A stretch of 9,677 nt of DNA, taken from NCBI GenBank assembly GCA_037131575.1, contig JBAXQV010000116.1:1-9677 (forward strand). The letters run 5' to 3'. Numbering within the stretch: the first letter of the stretch is position 1; each line of letters opens with the position of its first letter. Of the stretch, positions 5,860-9,677 are shown piece after piece. The notes under the pieces were generated by a model that was given only the letters and a program-made list of their open reading frames with translations, searched no databases and was not told the origin of the DNA. Position numbers and translations under genes: made by a program. This DNA is from VFMC01 sp037131575. GTDB taxonomy: Bacteria > Actinomycetota > Acidimicrobiia > Acidimicrobiales > Ilumatobacteraceae.

Positions 5860-6447
5860 TCAGGCGGAGAGCGCAGCGTTGAGGGCTGCGTCGAGGTCGG
5901 CTGGTTCGAGTGCACCCAGCACTCGAGTGGCCTTACCGTTCGCGTTGACGATCACCCAGGCGGGTTGCCCCGGGATGTCGAAGTGAGCGAACACATCGCC
6001 TTGCGGATCGCTGATCTGCGGGAAAGTGAGGCTGTGCCTGCTGATGAAATCGTTGAACGATGCGGCGTCGCCATTCCAGGCCACCCCGATGACATCGACC
6101 TTGCCCTGCCAACGCTGCGCTGCCTGCTCGACCGAGCCGGCTTCGTGATTACACACGCTTCAAGTAGGTGCCCAGAACCAGAACGCGGTGGGTACGCCCA
6201 CACGACTGGCCCCGGTGAACGATGCGCCACCCACGAGCGTGGCTTCGAACTGCAGGCTCGCCGGCACCGCTGCAGCCGGTGAGGTCGTTGCGATGGCCAC
6301 GTTGGTGCCGGTGGGCGCCGTAGTGGCGGGGCTGGCCACGGCCGCGCTGGTGGTGCCGCCCGCAACCGACGCCGAGCTCCCACAGGCGCTCAGCGCAGCG
6401 AGGCACACCGTTGCAACGAGCGTGCGATAGGTCTTGCGCCGGTTCAT
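5860..6447 (-). CDS. Putative selenoprotein: MPT53/DsbE-like thioredoxin-fold lipoprotein with in-frame TGA (Sec) in a UxxC active site
   Basis: Read through one TGA (6160-6162), this is a 195-residue exported thiol-disulfide oxidoreductase. Residues 1-22 form a lipoprotein signal (basic MNRRK, hydrophobic core, LSAC lipobox with Cys22). A Ser/Ala/Thr/Pro-rich linker runs to about 62. The thioredoxin fold starts with LQFEATLVGGASFTGA and the strand FWFWAP. Then come Thr95, the TGA at position 96, Ser97, Val98, Cys99 and NHEAGSVEQ. Mycobacterial MPT53/DsbE-like proteins have a tryptophan-flanked CxxC here, so the TGA replaces exactly the first, nucleophilic Cys. Past the TGA the frame stays open for 99 codons and keeps fold hallmarks, including IPGQPAWVI with the expected cis-proline (Pro162). 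A SECIS-like hairpin follows the TGA. Selenocysteine is the best reading. The alternatives are a nonsense mutation or a sequencing error (TGC/TGT to TGA). Selenocysteine synthesis genes are not in this window. The start ATG at 6447 is supported by the signal peptide and an upstream TACGCT box. Confidence 0.78.
6118..6145 (-). promoter_or_regulatory. Candidate bacterial SECIS element
   Basis: On the mRNA strand, GCCGGCTC-GGTC-GAGCAGGC (6141 down to 6122) folds into a hairpin: a 4-bp upper stem GCTC/GAGC, one G·A mismatch, a 3-bp lower stem GCC/GGC, and an apical loop GGUC. Two more pairs (CG/CG, 6144-6145 with 6118-6119) are possible after a 2x2 internal loop. The loop begins 26 bases after the UGA and opens with GG. 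Bacterial SECIS elements carry a G in the first two loop positions at roughly this distance, and the E. coli fdhF loop also contains GGUC. The bulged U of the E. coli element is not seen. SelB binding is inferred. Confidence 0.65.
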
Positions 6448-6454
6448 CGTTGGC

Positions 6455-6460
6455 AGCGTA
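6455..6460 (-). promoter_or_regulatory. Probable -10 box for the selenoprotein gene (leaderless-type)
   Basis: TACGCT on the minus strand lies 7 bases before the ATG at 6447, the same box and spacing as at other starts in the window. The whole divergent gap is only 35 bases, so any -35 would lie within or next to the start of the neighbouring gene. Confidence 0.4.
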
Positions 6461-6467
6461 GCGGCCG

Positions 6468-6473
6468 TAACCT
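6468..6473 (+). promoter_or_regulatory. Possible -10 box for the small exported protein gene
   Basis: TAACCT ends 9 bases before the ATG at 6483. No Shine-Dalgarno or clear -35 is seen. A very short leader is expected if this is the promoter. Confidence 0.3.
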
Positions 6474-6482
6474 GTGGGCGTC

Positions 6483-6917
6483 ATGAAGACCCGAACCCTG
6501 CTGTTGCTCGCAGTTTCCTGCGGTCTCATCATCCTCGTGGCGGGTGGCATCCAGTTACTGCGTCTTGCCGATCACTCGTCGAGCACGCCCGATCTGCGCA
6601 TCGGCTCCACTGCCACGGCCGCCGACTTCGTGGTCACCGTGGTCAGTGCCACTGAAGCCAACCAGCAGATGCGGGTCGTGGTGCGCACCAAAGGTGTCGA
6701 TGATCCGGCCGCGTACAACGGCTTTCAACTCCTCGCCCCTCCGCTGAGCCTGCATCCGGTGGCCGCCACAGGCGACCCACAGCGCTGCAGCGCCGCCACT
6801 GTGGCCGAACAGACCTGCACGTTGGTGTTCGACACCTCGGCTGCCGAGCAGGGCGCCACGGCGCGGGTGCTGTTGCTGCGCCGTGGCGAAGACCAGCACC
6901 GTTGGTCACTCGCCTGA
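6483..6917 (+). CDS. Small membrane-anchored exported protein with a cysteine pair (unknown function)
   Basis: A 144-residue protein I do not recognise. It starts MKTRT followed by a hydrophobic helix (about residues 5-27, one Cys in the helix but no proper lipobox), so it is an N-terminally anchored or secreted protein. The remainder is a mostly beta-strand-like domain (DFVVTVVSATEANQQMRVVVRT), resembling the immunoglobulin-like exported domains of DUF4352-type proteins, but this is only an impression. Two cysteines 12 residues apart (QRCSAATVAEQTCTL) would be outside and could form a disulfide. The ATG at 6483 is preferred over the GTG at 6474. The gene is divergent from the selenoprotein gene (35-base gap) and its stop is 7 bases before the methyltransferase start, so the latter two are probably one transcript. 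Confidence 0.75.
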   Translation: MKTRTLLLLAVSCGLIILVAGGIQLLRLADHSSSTPDLRIGSTATAADFVVTVVSATEANQQMRVVVRTKGVDDPAAYNGFQLLAPPLSLHPVAATGDPQRCSAATVAEQTCTLVFDTSAAEQGATARVLLLRRGEDQHRWSLA

Positions 6918-6924
6918 CATACGC

Positions 6925-7716
6925 ATGGACACCAACCTCGACTCCGAGCTCTATCACAGCGATCTCATCGGCTTGCTGGAGATGATCTGGGGTGACGGCA
7001 TGTTGTCGCCAGGTGGCCCCGACGAAGTGGCTCGTGTGGTGTCCGGTGTCGACTTCTCCGGCGTGACGGTGCTCGACATCGGGTGCGGTGTAGGCGGTAT
7101 CGACGTACAACTCGTCGAGCAGTTCGGCGCCGCCTATGTGACCGGCGTCGACGTGGAAGACACCGTGCTCGCCAGCGCCCGACAACGCATCGTGGCGGCA
7201 GGCCTCGGCGATCGCATCGGTGTGGCGAAAGTGGCCCCCGGCCCGCTGCCCTTTCCGCCACACACGTTCGACATCGTGTTCTCGAAAGACTCGATCGTGC
7301 ACATTGCCGACAAAGAGGCGTTGGCGGCCGATGTGTTCCGCCTGCTACGCCCCGGCGGCTGGTTCGTGGCCTCCGATTGGCTCATCGGGCACGACGGCGA
7401 GCCATCACCGGCCATGCGCGAGTACCTGGTGGCCGAGGGGCTCGAATTCGGGATGGCCTCACCCGATCGGTATCGCCGCGCACTCGAAGCAGCCGGTTTC
7501 ACCGACATCAGCATCACCAGCCGGCACGAGTGGTACGCCGAAACGGCTCGGCATGAGTTGGCGCTCATGCAGGGCTCGCTGCACGACCGGGCGGTGGCCG
7601 AGTTCGGTGCGCCCTTCGTGGAGCACAACATCGAGATCTGGACGCGGATGATCGACGTGCTTGCCACCGGTGAGCACCGCCCCACCCACCTGCGGGCGCG
7701 ACGAAACGAAAACTGA
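6925..7716 (+). CDS. SAM-dependent methyltransferase, phosphoethanolamine/glycine-type N-methyltransferase-like
   Basis: A 263-residue class I methyltransferase (Methyltransf_11 type). SAM-binding motif I is VLDIGCGVGG at 49-58, with acidic Asp76 at the end of strand 2 for the ribose. FDIVFSKDSIVHIADKEAL (about 115-133) and LRPGGWFVASDW follow. The N-terminal WGDGMLSPGG (22-31) together with the KDSIVHI.DK segment is the pattern seen in phosphoethanolamine N-methyltransferases and related enzymes that methylate small amines, with the C-terminal region covering the substrate. Which amine is methylated here cannot be read from sequence. No signal peptide is present. The ATG at 6925 lies 7 bases after the previous stop with no clear ribosome-binding site, suggesting translational coupling. 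An in-frame upstream start (6883) would overlap the preceding gene. Confidence 0.85.
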   Translation: MDTNLDSELYHSDLIGLLEMIWGDGMLSPGGPDEVARVVSGVDFSGVTVLDIGCGVGGIDVQLVEQFGAAYVTGVDVEDTVLASARQRIVAAGLGDRIGVAKVAPGPLPFPPHTFDIVFSKDSIVHIADKEALAADVFRLLRPGGWFVASDWLIGHDGEPSPAMREYLVAEGLEFGMASPDRYRRALEAAGFTDISITSRHEWYAETARHELALMQGSLHDRAVAEFGAPFVEHNIEIWTRMIDVLATGEHRPTHLRARRNEN

Positions 7717-7872
7717 ACAATTCGGCAGGGCTGTCGACCGGCCGGGTAGCACCACCACCCGTCACGAATGGCCCACGGAGCGTCGGCACGGCGGTGAAGG
7801 CGATACCGTTTCCCCCGTTCACTGGCTGTTACGCGGCCCGGCGACCTTTGCAGAGCTTCAGGAGTACCCACG
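7717..7872. other. Intergenic region between methyltransferase and lpd
   Basis: These 156 bases hold no gene. The only clear element is the Shine-Dalgarno AGGAG (7860-7864) for lpd, 8 bases before its ATG. A short palindrome CCGGCCGG lies near 7738 without a following T-run, so I do not call a terminator. TACCGT at 7804-7809 could be a -10 box, but no -35 partner is visible. A promoter for the lpd-E2 operon is expected here but I cannot place it. Confidence 0.5.
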
Positions 7873-9300
7873 ATGAGCACCGACGCAACCCCCGATACCG
7901 ACATCTTCGACCTCGTGATCATCGGTGGTGGGCCCGGCGGGTATGGCGCCGCGTTGTACGCCACCTCGGCTGGTATGCGAGTAGCGCTCGTGGAGAAAGG
8001 CGAGCTCGGTGGCACCTGCCTCAACCGTGGTTGTATTCCGGCCAAGGCCTTTCTCGAAACCGCTGCGGTGCAGCGCCACGTGGCCCACGCCGGCGACTTC
8101 GGTATCGAGTCGAGCGCACCTGTGGTGAACTTCGCCACCTCGCAGGCTCGTAAGCAGAAAATCGTCGACGGCATCGTGAAGGGCCTCGGCAGCTTCATGA
8201 AGTCGAAGAAGATCACCATCATCAACGGTGTCGGCTCGCTCGGGCCGAACCGCACCGTGAACGTGCAGGGCAACGATGGCACGGCCACCACCCTCACCGG
8301 GCGCAATGTGCTGCTGGCCGCCGGTTCGGTACCGCGCACCATCCCTGGTTTCGATGTGGTGCCCGGTGGGCCCGTCATGACCAGCGATGAAGTGCTCATG
8401 CTCGATCGCGTGCCCGCTCGCATGGTGGTCATCGGCGGCGGTGCCATCGGCTGCGAGTTCGCCAGCACCTTCGCCGACCTCGGCGCGTCGGTCACCATCC
8501 TCGAAGGGATGCCGAAGATCCTCCCGGGTCTCGATGCCGACCTCGCCAACGTGGTGGTGCGCAGTTTCAAGAAGAAGAACATCGACATCCGCACCGGAGT
8601 GAAGGTGGCCGGCCACACACCCAACGGCACGGGCGGCACCGTGGTGCAGTTCGGCGATGGCGAACAACTCGAAGTCGACGCTGTGGTGGTGAGTGTGGGT
8701 CGTCGCCCCTATACCGACGGCCTCGGCCTGGCGGGCACCGGCGTGAAGGTGAGTGAGCGCGGGTTCGTGGAAGTCGACGAATACTGCCGCACCAGCGAGC
8801 CGGGGGTGTACGCCGTGGGCGACCTCATCAACACCCCGCAACTGGCGCACGTGGGCTATGCCGAGGCAATCCTCGTCACCAAGCACATCCTCGGCGAATC
8901 GCCGATGCCGGTGAACTACGACCGGGTGCCCTGGGCCATTTACTGCCATCCCGAAGTGGCCTGGGCCGGCCCCAGTGAAGAAGCCGCGAAGGCTGCAGGC
9001 CACGACGTGGTGGTGGCCAAGCATCAGTTCAAGTCGAACAGCCGTGCGCAGATCCTGGGCGAGACCGATGGTCTGGTGAAGATCATCGCCAAGAGGAACG
9101 CCGATGGCACGGCCGGCCAGGTGCTGGGCGTGCACATGGTGGGCCCGTGGGTCACCGAGCAACTCAGTGGCGGCTACCTTGCCGTGAACTGGGAGGCCAC
9201 CGTGGCCGAAGTGGCCGAGTTCATCCAACCGCACCCGAGCCTTACCGAACTGTTCGGCGAAACCATGCTGTCGCTCACCGGCCGCAGCCTGAACGCCTGA
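7873..9300 (+). CDS. lpdA: Dihydrolipoyl dehydrogenase (E3)
   Basis: E3 reoxidises dihydrolipoyl groups of 2-oxoacid dehydrogenase complexes and reduces NAD+. The 475 residues have the full set of motifs: FAD-binding IIGGGPGG (16-23), the redox disulfide in GGTCLNRGCIPAK (Cys49, Cys54), a second dinucleotide fold (MVVIGGGAIGCEFAS) for NAD, YAVGDL for the FAD, and the C-terminal active-site dyad HPSLTE (His454, Glu459) supplied to the partner subunit. Length is normal. The start is fixed by AGGAG 8 bases before the ATG. The next gene, 37 bases downstream, encodes a lipoyl-domain E2, so this E3 most likely serves that complex (2-oxoglutarate or pyruvate dehydrogenase). Related flavoproteins such as mercuric or soluble transhydrogenase lack this combination of disulfide motif, dyad and neighbour. 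Confidence 0.95.
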   Translation: MSTDATPDTDIFDLVIIGGGPGGYGAALYATSAGMRVALVEKGELGGTCLNRGCIPAKAFLETAAVQRHVAHAGDFGIESSAPVVNFATSQARKQKIVDGIVKGLGSFMKSKKITIINGVGSLGPNRTVNVQGNDGTATTLTGRNVLLAAGSVPRTIPGFDVVPGGPVMTSDEVLMLDRVPARMVVIGGGAIGCEFASTFADLGASVTILEGMPKILPGLDADLANVVVRSFKKKNIDIRTGVKVAGHTPNGTGGTVVQFGDGEQLEVDAVVVSVGRRPYTDGLGLAGTGVKVSERGFVEVDEYCRTSEPGVYAVGDLINTPQLAHVGYAEAILVTKHILGESPMPVNYDRVPWAIYCHPEVAWAGPSEEAAKAAGHDVVVAKHQFKSNSRAQILGETDGLVKIIAKRNADGTAGQVLGVHMVGPWVTEQLSGGYLAVNWEATVAEVAEFIQPHPSLTELFGETMLSLTGRSLNA

Positions 9301-9337
9301 CCCCTACTACACGATCGACGTACTCGAGGAGACCACC

Positions 9338-9677
9338 ATGGCCGATGTGACCCTGCCGCAACTGGGCGAAACCGTTACCGAGGGCACCATCACCCGTTGG
9401 TTCAAGAAGGTCGGCGACACCGTCGCCGCCGATGAACCGTTGTTCGAAGTGAGCACCGACAAGGTCGACACCGAAGTGCCGTCGCCCATCGCCGGCACCG
9501 TGGTGCAGATCTTGGCCCAAGAGGGCGACACCGTGCCCGTGGGCGCAGTCATCGCAGTGGTCGGCACTGCCGATGCGGTGGTTGCCCCGGCACCTGCTCC
9601 TGCTCCTGCTCCAGCGCCTGTGGTGGAAGCTGCACCGGCGCCGGCACCCGAGCCCGAGCCTGTACCGGCACCTGTGG
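9338..9677 (+). CDS. Dihydrolipoyl acyltransferase E2 of a 2-oxoacid dehydrogenase complex (partial, 3' end outside window)
   Basis: The first 113 codons are visible. Residues 2-77 are a biotinyl/lipoyl domain. VTLPQLGETVTEGTI opens it, and EVSTDKVDTEVPSP carries the lipoyl attachment site at Lys42 (codon 9461-9463). After it begins an Ala/Pro/Glu-rich swinging-arm linker, which continues to the window edge. The catalytic and subunit-binding domains lie beyond. GETVTEGTI with the DKVDTEVPSP site matches the 2-oxoglutarate/pyruvate E2 proteins of actinobacteria (annotated SucB or DlaT). Which 2-oxoacid complex it belongs to needs the rest of the sequence. The start is supported by GAGGAG (9326-9331), 6 bases before the ATG. 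It is 37 bases after lpdA and surely in the same operon. Confidence 0.92.
   Translation, partial: MADVTLPQLGETVTEGTITRWFKKVGDTVAADEPLFEVSTDKVDTEVPSPIAGTVVQILAQEGDTVPVGAVIAVVGTADAVVAPAPAPAPAPAPVVEAAPAPAPEPEPVPAPV

Noticed and set aside
5860..6156. Stand-alone short gene beginning at the GTG at 6156 (98 residues)
   Set aside because: It would start in the middle of the thioredoxin active site, lacking the first strands, the first Cys and the signal peptide. There is no ribosome-binding site. It is the downstream half of the same frame after the TGA.
6160..6447. Stand-alone 95-residue lipoprotein ending at TGA 6160, or a pseudogene
   Set aside because: The protein would end immediately before the redox residue. 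The continuation in the same frame is intact and family-like, and a SECIS-like hairpin follows. Pseudogene or sequencing error remains a formal alternative.
7733..7750. CCGGCCGG palindrome downstream of the methyltransferase as a terminator
   Set aside because: The stem is short and self-complementary with no workable loop and no T-run after it.
7134..8639. Minus-strand open frame (501 codons) opposite the methyltransferase and lpdA
   Set aside because: It spans two convincing plus-strand genes and the gap between them, and shows no recognisable domain.
7858..9234. Long minus-strand open frame (458 codons) opposite lpdA
   Set aside because: It has a His/Gly/Ala-rich, low-complexity composition with no motif. 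The plus strand encodes a complete E3 enzyme.
9590..9677. Repetitive GCTCCT/GCACCG stretch as a DNA repeat element
   Set aside because: It is the Ala-Pro linker normally found after the lipoyl domain of E2 acyltransferases.

Overview
The window is GC-rich chromosomal DNA with tightly packed genes and several genes that look leaderless (a TANNNT box about 6-7 bases before the start codon). Together with the gene content (TIGR01777-type reductase, an MPT53/DsbE-like exported thioredoxin, and an lpd gene directly followed by an E2 acyltransferase gene) this points to a high-GC actinobacterium. An Acidimicrobiia-like lineage is my guess, not a demonstrated placement. No tRNA, rRNA, CRISPR array, insertion sequence or phage gene is visible.

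Layout. (1) 1-1185, minus strand: a MarR-family regulator followed, with overlapping stop and start codons, by the 5' two-thirds or so of argJ (arginine biosynthesis), which runs off the left edge. (2) 1186-1283: a divergent control region with two MarR-type operators exactly 31 bp apart, a good promoter for the rightward gene, and then a YceI-family gene (1284-1829). (3) 1819-3977, minus strand: a TIGR01777 NAD(P)-dependent reductase and an FAD-dependent amine-oxidase/desaturase-like protein, coupled by an ATGA overlap. The latter converges on yceI and overlaps its stop. (4) 4056-5858: an unrecognised 600-residue membrane-anchored protein with a polyproline head, two related extracytoplasmic domains and a six-cysteine tail made of an internal repeat. 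(5) 5860-6447, minus strand: a thioredoxin-fold lipoprotein whose reading frame contains a TGA exactly where the first cysteine of the CxxC active site belongs. The frame continues intact on both sides, and a hairpin with a GGUC apical loop lies just downstream, as expected of a bacterial SECIS. I annotate it as a single selenoprotein gene. (6) 6483-7716: a small anchored exported protein with a cysteine pair and a SAM-dependent methyltransferase, closely spaced. (7) 7873-9677: dihydrolipoyl dehydrogenase (E3) followed by the start of a lipoyl-domain E2 acyltransferase, running off the right edge.

The most interesting item is the putative Sec-containing (UxxC) MPT53-like lipoprotein. Ordinary gene callers would split it into two short ORFs or call it a pseudogene. 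It lies between two genes for exported, cysteine-containing proteins of unknown function, which are conceivable (unproven) redox partners. The second item is the well-organised MarR double operator at the marR/yceI divergent promoter.
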